A stretch of DNA of 64,000 nt, taken from positions 310,001 through 374,000 of the forward strand of contig JACGCK010000029.1 of NCBI GenBank assembly GCA_014925825.1, given 5' to 3'. This DNA is from Pholiota molesta. Taxonomy: Eukaryota > Basidiomycota > Agaricomycetes > Agaricales > Strophariaceae. Below the pieces are notes generated by a model that did not search any database, was not told the origin of the DNA, and saw only the letters and a program-made list of their open reading frames with translations. Below, one piece after another: positions 1 to 12,875 of the stretch. Every line of letters begins with the position of its first letter. Position 1 is the stretch's first letter. The translations under genes were made by a program, and so were the position numbers.

Positions 1-3000
1 GCCATCATGACTCGTCGATCATCAGTATTCAGTGATCCGCGCTCGCCTCTGGAGGCATAGTTCGAGATAAAAAGGGATTATCAGTACACAGCTGGAAGGT
101 CGTATACAAGACAGAAGGACGAAGCGGAACCGACTGTAAGGAGAGCACATTCCAATCAGTGGTAGATTGTGGCATTCCGTTGTTTGAGTCCATGGCACTT
201 CCACAAACACATTTCTCAGTAGCCCGGCCAACAAGTACGCAGGCGTTAGCAGAGTACCGGAAATGGTCGATATCGGGAATAAGCTTGAACCCGAAAATCA
301 ACGATTTCCGGTAGCAGCTCAGTAGTACCGTTGGCCGATACCTGTAACGATGGATAGATGGATGGGAGATTCATGGGGAGAACGATTCCAGGACTTAAAG
401 AAACATAGAGATGGACATTCTGGGGCTAGATCGCACACAGAGACGTCCACGTCCGGCCGGTGCATGAAACATAAAAGAAAAAATAAGGAGGACGACATGC
501 GAGGTAGGTCGGCGGACCTGACGGCAGTGAGAGACGCGTCGGGGGACAGAAAGAAACATCGACTTCAGAAGGGACGGTGTCACGACGTAGAAGTCGATCA
601 TCCATGGTACCGGTTCCGAATACGTTCGTCCTTCCCCACGAGTGTCGGGCACTACGCATGCGCGGCAACCGTGGTGCTCGTCTAGCTCTGAGTTCCGAGC
701 TCCAAGTTTGGGGTGCGCTGGAGTCCTCGAGGGAGCAGGATTCCACAGTGCAAAGGGTGCGTTCTAACTACCGATCTCCTTAAAAGTACCCAAGAGTCAA
801 GCCACGAGTCAGAGTAGACAAAGAAAGTGAAGCCGCAGAGAGTGCCGAAAGCGCTTCCCAGATATGAGGTCCAAAGGAGGGGTGGCATGAACCTACGACA
901 CCGTCATGCCACTTGATACGTCCCACGTCGTTTTTTGGTTCCGATTCATTTGCATATGCCCGAGTACATGCTGGTGCTTGCATCAGATAAATATGCAGAA
1001 GCATATGTGTTAAACGGCAGTGGGAGGAATGTGGGCGCCAGTGGTGGTGGTGCGAAAACAACCGTACAGAACGTGCCACGCGAAAAGCAACTCCGATCGG
1101 CATCATCCGAACAGTGACGAGGTGACAGTGGCACGGGCGCCTCTGTTACTGTGACTCTAAGTATGGCCCGTGCGCTCGCCGCCCTGACTGCGCGCTGGGC
1201 GCAGTGTGGCGCATCTTTGATCAGCGCCATCGTCTCGCTCCATCATGATTCAACGCTGGGCGGGATGACTCAGGTGTTTTCTGGTGTATTCTGGTATTTT
1301 TTGCAACGCATGCGGTTGTGTGCGCGGGCGCAGTGCGTGTGGACTTGGCTGGGATGGGCATGGGCGCCAAGGCGCGCCTTCAAGTTGTTACTGGGGCTCC
1401 TCTGCATTACATAGAGACTGAAGCAACGCGCACCCGAGATCGCCAGTCCGCAGCGCCGACATCCATTCCTACATACATACTTACATACCTCCAAACGGGC
1501 GACGTCAGACCGTCACCGTGCGCCTTTGTTCCTTTTGTGGACAACAATGGGGGACGGAGGTGCGTCCGCGCCGCATTTCCACCTTCGGGGTTGGCTGGGC
1601 GGGGTATCTCATTTTTGTTTTGAGCTTAGCATGCATATGTAAGTAGGTTTTGACTCCTGGTGATTGTCTCTGTGTCTGTCTGATTTCCGAGGTGGTCGTG
1701 TGGATCGTGATGGGATGTTATAATGGCTACCATTAACCGTAACCATTGTTATCGCTGATATGTATGTAAGTTATACAAGCGTTGTGCAGAGTTCGTGGAA
1801 GTACGCAATAATGGATCATGGAAGCATCATGCATGACGGGTGACAGACAGACAGACAGACAGCAGATCTTTGGAATTGGGATTGGCATCGTAACGCGCTC
1901 CGAGGGATGCCCTCGGGCGCGCAGCCTCGAAGGCGTGGACTTGGATTTGGAATACTGTACATACCGTAACTTACAGTAATTTACAGAATACTCGGAGCAC
2001 GGTCGCGCGTGCACCGGATCCCGAGTCCTTTCCCGTATGGCATTCAAGCGCACCGGGATCGTCGCAGTCACTCACCGCCGCGGCGCACGGCCGACGCACG
2101 ATGCGTATCCGCGTCCGGGAGTGGCGTGCGGTGTCGGAGACAACTGAAGGGGGATGTACGGAGGTGTGTATTGTACTTCAAAAATAATATATCCTATCCT
2201 ACTACATACAAAGACGAATGATAACTCCCATTTGTGCGTTTCGCCGTGGAGTTCCAGTGACAATGGATGGATGATGGATGGAAGGCAGGGAGGCAGGCAG
2301 GGAGGGAGACAATTAGCTTCTTCAGGCTAATAATGGCCCTTCTCAAGTTCGAACTTCCGCGTAGCTTGTTCTGATGATCAGGAAGACCCAGAGGGCTCGG
2401 GGAGAAGACGTTTATGTATGTTGGTACCCAGGGTAATGCGTATGTATTCTTGGAGCGTGGATGGCTGTGTGTGTGTATGTAACTGGAAGAGAAGGCAGAA
2501 GGCAGAAGCGATTGAGGCGATAAGCGAATTTTCGTGGGGCGAAGTTCTTGTCTAGGTGGTGTTGGTCTGGGCTTCTTTTACGGTTTTACAGTCCGCTCAG
2601 TTTTGTGTGAGTCGAGTCTGTTATTTGTTGCATCTTGTTTGCAAATAACATTTCGATGATGAGTCGATGACGGTGGAGGAGAATTGGATGGAAGTGAAGC
2701 AGCATGCATGCATGCACGCCGCTGTACTATGTCCTCGCTAACTGGTAGACGACATTGGAAATGATACGCTGATAGTGCAGGGTTCACGCGGGCACGCGCG
2801 CGCCTCGAGGCGGTGCAGGGCGATGCGTGAAGGGGTGTTTTATAGACCTGTAATTAGCTGTAATTAGCTGTAATTAGCGTGATGGATATGGGGTGGTCTT
2901 TGTACTTGCCTTTTGTGGGGTATGCTTGATATGGAAATAGTGCGGTTTTAGGAAGTGCACGAGTCTGAGTGGGATAGAGCTTTTGAGTTATGTCGCGAGA

Positions 3001-3963
3001 GATCTGGGTAGGAGGGAGATTTGACCTCCTCATCTTGGGTTAGCGTTGGTGTTATGGAGTGTGCCTTTTGCGAGGTATTAATAGGCGGGCATGGATCTGG
3101 CGAGGTTGGGCGAGGTTACTGCTGCTGCTGGGCGCAGCGGGAAGTGCGATGGCGTGGAATCTGGGCTGGGGAGGGAGGGATCTTTGGGGCCGCAGAAGAG
3201 TGGCACTTCCCCAGAGGTAGGGGGCACTACTCCGATCGCCGCATGCGCGCAGCCACGCGAGCCTGGAGGCACGTCCCTCCATCCATTGAACGACTAAGTA
3301 TACTGGATATGTGGGCTTAGGCCGGTTAGAAGATCATCATTAGAGTCTGTATTGGATGTATTGTATGTAAAGGGCTTAGATGGGGCGTTTCTATTGCTAC
3401 CTGCAACTCTATTCGCATCTGTGTCTCCAAAGTCCCAGATTATCCCGGGGATGGGAAGAAAGGAAAGGCGTGCTGGGTCAAGAATAGCAAGAAGCTGGGC
3501 GTGGATTCTGAGGTCTGATTGTGATTCGGCCAAAGTCTAGTAGTGCGGTGGGAATGGGGCGAAGACAACAGCCATGTCGCCATTGTCCGAGCAGGGTTTA
3601 TTAATAACACGGAGAGGCAGGACGACAGGCGAGGCTGGGCTGAGCTGTGCGTTATGATATTTTGATGAACGGCGCAGGGCACAGACCGAAGGAGGGACGG
3701 GTGGGTGGAAGGGGGAGTGGCATGGAATGTCGTGGAAGGGAAGCCCTGGAGGAAGACGTCTGGTGACTGAGCGAGTGTGAGACATTTCCTGATCGGGACC
3801 GGCAGAATGAAACGCCACCGGAGCCAAGCAAAGGGCAACAGCGAGGGCTGCCAGGCCATCCTCCAGATTCTCACGCCATCAATCTTCTCCTCGTTTCTCT
3901 AGTTCAATCCGCCGCAAACCCTGCCTGCACAACACTCTCCGCCCTCCTCCCCCCCTCCCCACC
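1..3963. other. No recognisable gene; simple repeats only
   Basis: I find no reading frame here with convincing protein character on either strand. Simple repeats are present: about five GACA units at 1842-1862, a GGCAGGGA-type purine repeat at 2280-2308, and three head-to-tail copies of an 10-bp unit (CTGTAATTAG) at 2848-2878. The last few hundred bases are probably the promoter and leader of the gene that starts at 3964. Confidence 0.5.
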
Positions 3964-5309
3964 ATGTCCGCCATCCTCGTCTCCAAGCCCACCGCTCTCT
4001 CCTTCGCCTCGGCCCAATACTCCCACCGCAGGCACCCCTCCGCTCCCGTCGTCGTCCAACCAACTCGCACTCCCGGCCTCTTTTCGATCAAGCAGAAGGC
4101 AATCACACCCGCCCGCCAGCAGCCATCGGCTCAGCGCCAGAACAATGGCGGCCTGAAGCCCGCGGCGAAGCCGGTCAGGGCTGCACAGACGCCGCGTCCG
4201 TTGTCCTTGACCCCGGCGCCTATCATCCACGATAAGAAGCCGGTCGTGCCACCGACTCCCATGCAGCCCACCACACCCACGCCACAATCTCGCGGGAGGG
4301 CCCATGCAAAGAGTGCGAAGGACAAGGCCCAGGCGTACAGGTAGGTTTTGGTGTCTTCTGCTTTCCATCCCTCTGTCTCTGTATCGAGTCATGCTGACAT
4401 TCTCGACAGGAGTGCCTCCAACTCATCCATCCGAGGGAAGCACGGCCGCCAACCCTCTCCTCCAATCACGACTGTCGCCCAGTCACCATCAAACCAAACC
4501 CCCTCGCAGGCAGAGGTTTCCATAATTTCAACCAACAACTTCGACCCCTTCCTCGATAGCCCTCAACCTCGCTTATTTCCCCACCTCCATCCCCCACACT
4601 GGCCAGGCCCTCCGGCAGCCTCGCCCGCCGCAGGCAAACACAGTCGGCCGAATCGCTCGCCTCTCCATCCCCGGCCCACTCCAAGGCCATTCCCGTACCA
4701 TCCGCTGCCAAGCGCCTGCACTTTCCCAGCCTCTCCCGTTCGGATCCCATTCCCTCTCACATGCAACATCCTCGCCCCATCCCTAGGCGCTCGTCCACTC
4801 TGCAGGATTTCCCCGTTTGTGATGATTTGAACGAGGTGGCTGGCGATTTCGCACCATCACCCCCCTCTACCCCCTCGCGCCCTTCCCACGGCGGTCCGCG
4901 CACTGCCCCAATCTCCGCTCGCACCCCTATCGGTTTTCCATTTGCCCGGTTGGAAATGCCCAGCCCCTCTCGATCCATTGGAGGGAAAAGGCACCACCGA
5001 CGGGTCCCGAGCGAGGGAGTCTTCAACATGTCATCCGACGAGGATGTGTCCTCCGGCCCTGAAGGAACCGTCTTGAACACGTCGTTGTTCGGTCTGCTGA
5101 ATGCGAAGACAAGGCCGGCCGTTTTCTCCACCCCCGCTCCCTCGCGAGCTCTCCCTCCTCGATCTAGGGAGCAGTCGCCTTCCTACGGCTCCTTGACGAA
5201 GGAACAGCAACTTGAGCGCGAGGCTGCTGAAAAAGCCGGCTACTTTGCGAGTTCCATGTTCCAGAACTCGCCCAGTCCGGAGGAACTTCCGGATCCACTC
5301 CTCCTCTGA
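3964..5309 (+). CDS. PNRC/Edc1-like mRNA-decapping activator candidate
   Basis: A Ser/Pro-rich, mostly disordered protein of about 425 aa. The start ATG at 3964 has a good context (ccaccATGtcc). Exon 1 is 3964-4340, and the intron 4341-4409 (GTAGGT to CAG, 69 nt) contains a CTGAC branch motif. The C-terminus reads FASSMFQNSPSPEELPDP, which matches the proline-rich nuclear receptor coactivator (PNRC) motif. In the PNRC2/Edc1 family this motif binds the EVH1 domain of Dcp1 and stimulates mRNA decapping in P-bodies. The role here is inferred from that motif alone. Oddity: the frame after the intron (through FDPFLDSP) does not continue. The downstream frame opens at 4560, one base out. Total exon length is one base short of a multiple of three, so one missing base in the C-rich stretch 4560-4595 would repair it. 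A 44-nt intron at 4516-4559 (GTTTCC to TAG) would also restore frame but has a poor donor. Confidence 0.8.
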
Positions 5310-8300
5310 GGAGATCCATCACCCTCTTTCTTGTAACACCACTGAATTTAGAGAAGATTTAGAGGTAACGCCTCCTATCTTATTTTTTAATCTTATCTAT
5401 TGGGTTGACATTGGGCTTCGGTTTCGGGTACAGCTCTTGGGAATAATTGTTTTTTAGATGTGTCCTTTTTTGCCCACCCCCTTTGCCCTGCCCACCTACC
5501 TGCCCTCCTATCAGCCCTCATGCACTCTTGCTGCTCGCCACCTCGCCGTGATCCCCTCCCTCCCTGGTCAGCTGCATTTTGGCTCTGCCCACCGTCTCTG
5601 CCTCGTCTCCCGCCCGCCACACGCACATCAAGTTACCTGGAACCCACACCGTCCCACGCACACACCTATACCACCCCGCATAATGATTCATCGCAATCTA
5701 AAATCGCAAGTGTATCAACATAATCCAAGCATCGCGCTTTGATCATATCGTTATTCTAATCGTGTATTACACTTTTTTTTCCCCTCTCATCATTTTTCTT
5801 TTGGTGTTCGTGAGGTCGGTTTCGTTCTGTTGGTTGCTTTTTTTGTTTGTTGTTTCTGTTGGGATTTCTGGGCTGGGTTCGTTCGTTCTTGTTGTTCTGA
5901 TGTTTGGGGTTGATGCTTATCTTTTTTCTTTCAGGCGGCGGCGTGGCTTTGTGGCTTTGTGTCTTCGACCCTCCGTTGCTATCGACACGGATATCCCGCT
6001 TCTGTGCAATTTTGCAGGGCGGGCTTGTCCGGCGACGACCGAATCTGTACCGGATCACCTCGGAGCGGATCTGACGTCACCTCGCGCACGGACCTGTCAC
6101 GGGACTTGGCTCTACGTCATGCCTACACACCACCACCACCACCACTGCCAGCCACACGTTCGCGGGCGCGTCTACAGAAGCTATATTTTTCCCCTTCTGC
6201 CCGCCTGCGCGGGGGCGCGTGCGTGTTCGCGGCAGCACAGAGGCGCTTGAATTGGTTCCATTGTTACTATCCCCCATCCTCCTATTGTTTGTTTTTACGC
6301 CCTTGCCGCCATACCAACACGCATTACATATTTCGACGAAACGCTTATTCCTTCCTGGGCCCTCTGTCTTCTCTATCTCGATGGGAGACTACTTGTATTA
6401 CCATTTTTTTTTGTGTGTTTTAGACGACGCCCCCGGTGTTGAGGGGTGTTTTGGTCTTCGGTCTTTTCGGATATTTGCGCTTTTAGGACACCCTCGCTGC
6501 TGGGAGGTGGGCCGGGCAATCTACGGTTGTTCGTGCCCTCTCCCTTTTCCCCCTTTCCCCCAATCTCTCTCTGCCGTCGATCTACAACTACCCGCATCTG
6601 CGTGGTAAAAGTATACTACGAGCTTTCCGTTCAGGGAATCCACCTACCTACTCCCCCGACCTCAACCCCGACCATCGCCGCTGCGCCCACACGCTTACGT
6701 TGTGCAGCGGGGTGCTTTTTCCTCCTCCCACTCCCCATCACCCCTTGTATTCTCTCTAGGCCGTCGTCGAGGTATCCTCTCTACCCGCCGCCATCGCCAT
6801 CGACGACGTCCCCGACAACGACGACGACGACGACTGCGGTTCCGCCCCGGCCATTCCTCGCGCCGCGATGCGCACTTGACGAGTGTGCTCCGCGCGGCTG
6901 GGCGGTCCTGCGGGCCCCGTCGATTCCTCCCGCTCTTCCGCCCTGGCCATTCCTCGCGCCGTGATGCACTTGACGAGTGTGCTCCGCCGCGGCTGGGGCG
7001 GTCCTGCCGGCCCCGTCGATCCTCCTCATCGGCCCCGACTCGCTCGCCTCGTCTAATCAGCCAACCAATCAATCACAGCACTATCATTTGGATTTCTTTT
7101 CTCTCTTCTTTTTCCCTACTCTCTTCTCTCAAGCTCAAGACACGTTTTTTGTCTGCCAAGCACAAGCACAAGCCAACTGTACCATCTCCACTGCACTGGG
7201 CTGCATGCGCGCAATGCGTGCGCCGCATGTACCCGTTTCCATTATACACATCATCAATGCACGCAGCCGCCATCTTTTTCTTTTCTTTTTTTCTTTTTGC
7301 GAGTCTATATTATTTGGTTTACGATAGGATGACGACGCACGCACGCATGTGATGAGCGATTGATTTTGTGTTTTTTTGAGTACTCACTTTTTACTTTTCT
7401 GGTATCTATACATCCTTTTCTATTATTTTTCCACTTTGGGCTCTATATTATTCCTTTTCCCTTTTTACGAAGTTCCTTGTTCCATAGTTTTCATTCATTC
7501 TGCGGTTGCCTGCAATACTTTACATTTTTACATTTTATTATTTTGCTTTTTTTTCTTTCTTGGGTGACCGCCCTTTTTTCCCCCTCTGTTGCGTTTCTCA
7601 CTTTTGCGTTGTTTGCATGACTACCCTCAAGTGTATCTAGTATTCCCCACTACATTGTCTTTCTATCTTCTGGCCAACCATCCAACCCACCCACTATCTA
7701 CTGCCTGCTACTTTTGATCCTACCTTGGCGTTCGATCATTTGTAAAGATGCGCTAGTACCTCCCGGTTTTTTATTCCCATACTCCGTTCCCCGTTATCCC
7801 GTACTCCCTTCCCGCCGCGCGCCTGGTCTGCTGGAGCCTTCGTGAGTGTTTGTGTGTCTGGGTGGGTGCGTTGGCTGACTTGTGGGTTTGGGGTTCGGTG
7901 TAGGCTTTGGTGGCACTCCTTTCCGATGCAAAAACGGCACCTCTTCGTCTCCGGTCGGGGTTGTTGTAGCTCGCTCATCGTCTCGGTTTCACCTTTTTCT
8001 TCTTCTTTTGATATTGTTTCTGGTATCGATACGAGTATCGACATGTCCCTCTCTACATCTTTTCCTTTTTCTCCTCTTCTCTTTTTCTTGTTTGCCTCAA
8101 GTTCCCCTTTTTCTGTGCATGGACCCTAGCCCTAGCCCGAGACGAAAGATGCTGAAAAAATTCCTCGCGCCAAGCATGATATAGAACTTGTACTACCACT
8201 ATTTTCTCGTTTACCCCCACTGGTTTTCGTATCCCTCCCTACTCCCTCACTCACTTCCTCCGTCCCTCCTACTCCCGTGAGTCGTCGCCACCGCTGGCCC

Positions 8301-9260
8301 CACGGATCCTTATCTGCCGACCCCGCCCCGCCCCCCGCTTTTCCTATTATTGTCTGTCTGCATCGCATACACCTCATATAACTACGTGCAAGTACATACA
8401 TACACACCGTACATACATCCCCCCTGATCCCCCCACCCAACACAATAACATACTTTTATGAAGTTATGGTTCCTTTGCGTTTTTTTCTTTCTTTGAGTCA
8501 GCATTTGCATTGTTTTTTCTTTTCTGTTCTCTTCTGTGCTCGCTTTGTTTGTTTGAGCCTCCCTCGCATCTCGTCGCTGCCTGACAATCATCTCTCAACT
8601 GGGCGCCTGATATCGCCTGTCTATCTCATGCATGCATACAACTACTCCGCCGCCGTCCGTCGATACCTCTGCAGACTAGCCCGCACAAGCGACACCCCTG
8701 CTTCCGATCTATCTTGTGTATATCCCTCCGCCAACTACACCCTCGCTTCCACTATCCCACCACACTCGTTAAGCGCGAAAACGAGCGTCCCTCATCGTCT
8801 CCTCTCTCCGCGTCCGCCTTCGAAGTCCAGCTCCGAATCCAAACGAAACCCAACCCAAAAGTCCCCGTATCGTATTGCACCGTATTTGAATATCGTATTG
8901 TACCATATCCGCATTCCCAGATCTCCGTGGCCGTCCTATGATCCTATATATCGGGTGGAGTTGTGCTTAGGTTATTTCCGTTGTGTTTATTTTCCGTTGC
9001 GCTAGCTATCTTAGTCCTCTGTATGCGTTGCTTGTTCTAGTTGAAATGGAATGCATGGATTTTCCTCCCCGCGTTTCTTTCTGAGTGAACAACGTCAGGG
9101 AGGCCACATATCTTGCGAATCGCTCGTCCACTCGTCATTGCGCGATTGATGTTGAGATGATGGCCGTGTGTGGGTGATTGTGAGTAATTTTATCATCGCG
9201 CTGAGCATTCTCAATACCCACAAAACTTGCATTCCAGAAGCCTGAGGTGCAACCTCAGCG
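5310..9260 (+). other. Long pyrimidine-rich non-coding stretch
   Basis: Nearly 4 kb with strong strand asymmetry: the + strand is dominated by T and C runs, especially 5760-8600. It includes a CAC-triplet run near 6127-6147 and a GAC-triplet run near 6815-6835. Open frames here are low-complexity and I call none of them. It may be an unusually long 3' UTR or an unannotated transcript of the upstream gene, because the carrier gene at 35-40 kb has the same pyrimidine bias inside its giant intron. The part from about 8715 on is related to DNA at 18160-18880, so it belongs to the duplicated upstream flank of the B family. Confidence 0.5.
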
Positions 9261-9266
9261 CTCTGA

Positions 9267-9274
9267 TATAATAC
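9267..9274 (+). promoter_or_regulatory. TATA-like box of the B1 gene
   Basis: TATAATAC lies 50 bp before the ATG. The same octamer lies 48 bp before the B2 start (12828) and 45 bp before the B3 start (18841), in otherwise diverged leaders. This supports it as the core promoter element of this sub-group. It is not seen ahead of the B4 gene at 29871. Confidence 0.55.
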
Positions 9275-9316
9275 AAAAATGTACGTGTACGTCTTGTTAT
9301 AGATATGAATACCACC

Positions 9317-10087
9317 ATGGCCTCGCCCATCTCCCTTGCCCTGTCATCGTATGACAAAACCTCTTTACTACTCGAATTGATCAAGGCCAATCCGACATGG
9401 AAGACAGTGGAACATCTAGGCTACACTTTCATAGAGCAGGCTAACGCCAAACCTTGCGAGGTCGAGAAGATTGCGACCGTTATTGCAGACCTCGAGAACG
9501 ATCCCAATGTCCCGCCTATTGAGACACTAGACTTCTACAGGCAACCAGTTGAAGAACCGTTCAAGGGCACCCTGCGCATGGTCGTCTATGATTTTGTCAA
9601 GAAAGAGTTTTCCGATGATATCCCTGCCATCGAGCCAACCAATCCGTTCCTCGTCTCTGCTCTCATATCGGGAGCGTGTATTCGCAGTGGCATTTGCAAT
9701 TCCAGCACGCAGTCCGGGATGATTACGCTCGGTCTGCGATTCCAGGATGAACTGTGGAGAGAAATGGTTCCTGAGGAGAAGGCAGAGGTCTGGGCCATCC
9801 ACGCTGCACTCCATTTGTTAGCTGGAGGCAGAAGGATTTATCGCAAACAGCAGATTGGGTACCGTCAGAAAGAACTCCTGCCGGCGCTTAAAGCTATAGC
9901 TGAGCAAAATATTATTATCAATCCTCAAGGGAAAGCGTTGTTGCAGGTAGTTAACCTTTTCTGTGGTTGTTATTCCGTTTGCTAACAACTTTTTCAGGCC
10001 GCTATTGCAGAAGCAGAGGCTGGATTCAAGAAAAATATTCCGATCGTCGATATCTGGAAAATCCTCTTCCCTGAGCCTTCTGTATGA
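9317..10087 (+). CDS. Family B protein, copy 1 (unknown, cytosolic, possible partner of family C)
   Basis: Two exons, 9317-9946 and 9998-10087, with a 51-nt GT-AG intron, encode 239 aa. I chose the ATG at 9317 because all paralogues start at the homologous M-[AS]-S; an in-frame ATG at 9305 exists because the ATCAAT of B2/B3 reads ATGAAT here. I do not recognise the family. There is no signal peptide, membrane segment or cysteine pattern, so it should be cytosolic. The best conserved blocks among the five copies are AIEPTNPFLVSALISGA, CNSSTQSG, WAIHAALHLLAGG and the second-exon stretch IAEAEAGF..N.PIVDIWK. Its 3' end faces the C1 gene (convergent, 774 bp apart). This is the most diverged copy of the B1-B3 group. 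Confidence 0.85.
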
Positions 10088-10861
10088 AAATACATGGCAA
10101 CATTCTATCGTCTTGTTTGAATACAGTGCATATTCAATACATATATTTTTGGCATGTTGGTAAATATTCGCAAGGACGAGCGCAAGTATGCACAAATTTT
10201 CCGCAGTAGCAGACTTGCGCTCTGAACTCGCGTAAGTAGGCGCAAAAGTGCTTGGAGTCACACAAGTCAGCGTAAAATCTTAGCGCAAGCGCCGCATAGC
10301 GAAGCGCAATATGAAACGCGAATTATCCTGTGCCTGAATGTCAGCATATAATTCTTTTTTTTTTTGGAATGGTTTTTGGTCTGATGCGAGTTGAGGTTAA
10401 GTAAAGGGAGGGGTAATACTTGCCCTGTACTTTCTAGCCAAGCTCAGACTATTTCTTTGATTTAAATACCTGTACGGCACGTATAGACTAAGTTTGTTCA
10501 AGAACACTATATACCGCAGCGCCATCAACGACCAAGCTGTTCAGCACTCAGTACTCAGCGCCAGCACCCGCTCAAAAACATTCGCTTTGTTAAGCTTTGA
10601 TCAAATGTCACCATATGACTCCTTTTTCTAATTCTAAGGGAAAACGGTAAAACCTATCAATTTTAATTCCAAGAACACATTCAAATCACTGATATATTAT
10701 ATCTTTTTTTTTGTAAAAGCCAGAGCTAGCTTTCACATGACGATACATCCTGTTTGCTCATATATATATTTCACAAACCTTGCCGTGTACAACGTCCAAG
10801 GTTTTTACTTCGATGTAAAAGGTTTTCAACGCGGGAGCGCATGTGTCCTTTCAATAATGCA
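10088..10861. other. Intergenic between convergent B1 and C1
   Basis: No gene seen. From 10170 to 10315 the words GCGCAAGT/ACTTGCGC recur in both orientations (local inverted repetition). T-runs lie at 10352-10366 and 10703-10711. This could be a decayed small transposon, but I found no clean terminal repeats or target duplication. Confidence 0.4.
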
Positions 10862-12165
10862 TCAGCCCAATACAGTTCCTTCAAGTCCATCGAGTAGAAA
10901 TGCCGGCAGACGATGAACTTCATGATGATCGCGGTAGCCTGGGTGAGTTTTAGGCAGCGTAACATCATGAGAAACAACGCCCATAATATTGTATCCGCCT
11001 TCAATAATCGAATTAGTACATTCTTCTCAATCAAACTGTGTTAAACGCACCTGCAGCATTGTCCTGGTAGATACCACGGACGGGCCCTTGGCCGCCAGTA
11101 GTGGTAGCGTGATATCCACGGACATCATTGTTAATAGGATATTCATGGCCTGGGCCAATCATATGGGGAAGTGGCTGGTGGCGGTTGGTTGGAGGACCTT
11201 GTTCCAGATTCTTAAATTTGACGGGCTATAGATGATCGAGTCGTGACTTTTAAGCACCGAATTTATGATATTGGATCGTACATATGGGAGTCTCTTCACA
11301 TCCTTGTACATCCCGAGATTATAGGCACCTGTACGGACACCCTTTCCGTAGATAACATCTGTCATGCTACCAGTCAGCTGAATTTCAACTTGTTATTAAA
11401 GAAAAGGATATACCGTGATTGGGTACATGGTACTCATCATGTCGATTGGGCATGTTGCCATGTGCGAGTGTTTGCGCATACCGAGCATTCGCAATGGCGT
11501 GAGCCGCTTGACCTTTCGCCTTTTTCTCCTGTAGTCGAGCTTTGGCTTCAGCTTGCTTTAGCATGGCCTTTTCGTCTTTTTCATGCTCGCCCTTGGCAAA
11601 GTTCGCCCTGGGTTTCTTGGGTTGTTTGGCAAGACGACGTCCCTGCTGCCGATGTTCCGCACGGAAGCCACTGACGATGTGCTTTGTCCCCTTTGAAGTA
11701 GTCGTCTTCGTATATTTTGGATTGTTCGGCCTTCCATATTGTCTGTGACATATCAACAAAATTCAGAACAAATGCATGTAATATATATATCACATACGGA
11801 ACGTCTTGCGCTTGCAGATGAGCCTTTTTCGCAGCATTTAATGCTTGTCTATGGGCCACGTTGGCTCTTACGGCGGCCTTGCGAGCTTTGGCATCCTCTG
11901 CGGAGAGTCTGTTTTTGTTGCTACGAGAGAAAAGCGTTTCGTCGGTGGTGTGCGCGAGTATGTGTGATTCACCATCCTGATAATCTCGCTTGGCTAGAAG
12001 CTCAGCACTCATATCCCGAGAAAGTAATGCAATCCTGTCCGAGGACAAACTAAAGGGTCTAGTTTCAACCAGCAAAGATCCAGCTGATTGGACTGGTAGC
12101 GCAAGCGACGGGGCGATAGCACCCAAAAGAGCTGGAAGGACGGTAAAAAAGAGTCTGGGATACAT
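10862..12165 (-). CDS. Family C secreted basic protein, copy 1 (RNase T1-like C-terminal motifs)
   Basis: Five exons on the minus strand: 12165-11798, 11742-11414, 11358-11282, 11225-11051 and 10998-10862 (introns 52-56 nt), encoding 361 aa. The N-terminus is a hydrophobic signal peptide of about 21 residues ending ALALP. An acidic/serine pro-like segment follows, with a KR pair (LLAKRDYQ) that Kex2 could cut. Next come about 110 very basic residues rich in Lys/Arg/His. The C-terminal part keeps the ordered motifs YPV, EYPI, GPVRGIY and GVVSHD. This order resembles the catalytic Tyr-Glu-Arg-His layout of RNase T1/sarcin-type folds, with the first histidine position occupied by valine. The mature part seems free of cysteine. 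RNase assignment is an inference. Convergent with B1; the last acceptor is AAG rather than CAG/TAG. Confidence 0.8.
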
Positions 12166-12875
12166 TTTGTATAATGCAGTGATTAGGACTAGACCGAGCA
12201 CAGCTCAGTCGGTGTGTATGGAGGGGGGAAGGCCAGCTTAAGGGACAAAATGGCATACACTAGGTTTATGTAGTTAATAATAATTACGAATCTCCCTTGT
12301 GGGCACCAGTGGGCGTTGACAGGCGTTGAACAAACTGATGATCAATGAATATTATTGCACTGATCAACCAAATGCTTCAGATGGCATTTGATGATAATGA
12401 ATCCATTCTTTGTATAAGGCCTTCAAGTTGCTACCCCGAAACACCTTCCCACAATATAAGAAAGCCTGAGTCGCCCGTCTTGTGGAAGGTGCACGCCAAC
12501 GTCCGCCTCCCATTTCTTTCTTTCTGAACAATGTAGAGAAAGACTACATATCTTGCGAGTTGCCGTCCAATCGTCATTACGCTACTGATGCCTAAGGCGA
12601 TGGCTGTGTGGGTGATTTTATCATAGCGCCCGCTGTCAATTCAATTGAGAATTTTCAATACCGTGACTCGCAAGACTTGAATAGTTCCAGAAGTGAGGCG
12701 CAATCTCAGCGCTCTAAGCAGTTGAGCGGCACTTTGGCATGGGCGATGTTTATGATGGGTTTAGCGTGGCAGAACGCATCAGTGATGTGAAGTGTACTGC
12801 CTTAATGGTTAGTGCACGGGTATACAATATAATACACAGATTGTACTTCGTGTACGTCTCGTTATCAATACCAAA
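12166..12875. other. Shared upstream flank of B2
   Basis: No gene. The part from about 12500 is recognisably related to the DNA before B1 (9080-9300) and B3 (18535-18880); for example, the block CTCAGCGCTCTAAGCAGTTG is shared with B3. A TATAATAC box lies at 12828-12835. This marks B2 as part of a segmental duplication and not a retrocopy. Confidence 0.6.

Noticed and set aside
4516..4559. 44-nt intron to fix the PNRC-like gene's frame
   Set aside because: Donor GTTTCC is poor, the length is below the local range, and it would remove the protein-like FDPFLDS; a missing base fits better, though the intron is not excluded.
5762..6423. Overlapping frames of 154-162 aa, one with a His run
   Set aside because: His run comes from a CAC microsatellite; no splice pattern or protein-like composition.
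8466..9005. 179-aa plus-strand frame upstream of B1
   Set aside because: Begins in pyrimidine-rich DNA and runs into the duplicated B flank; the related flank at 18.2 kb does not keep the frame.
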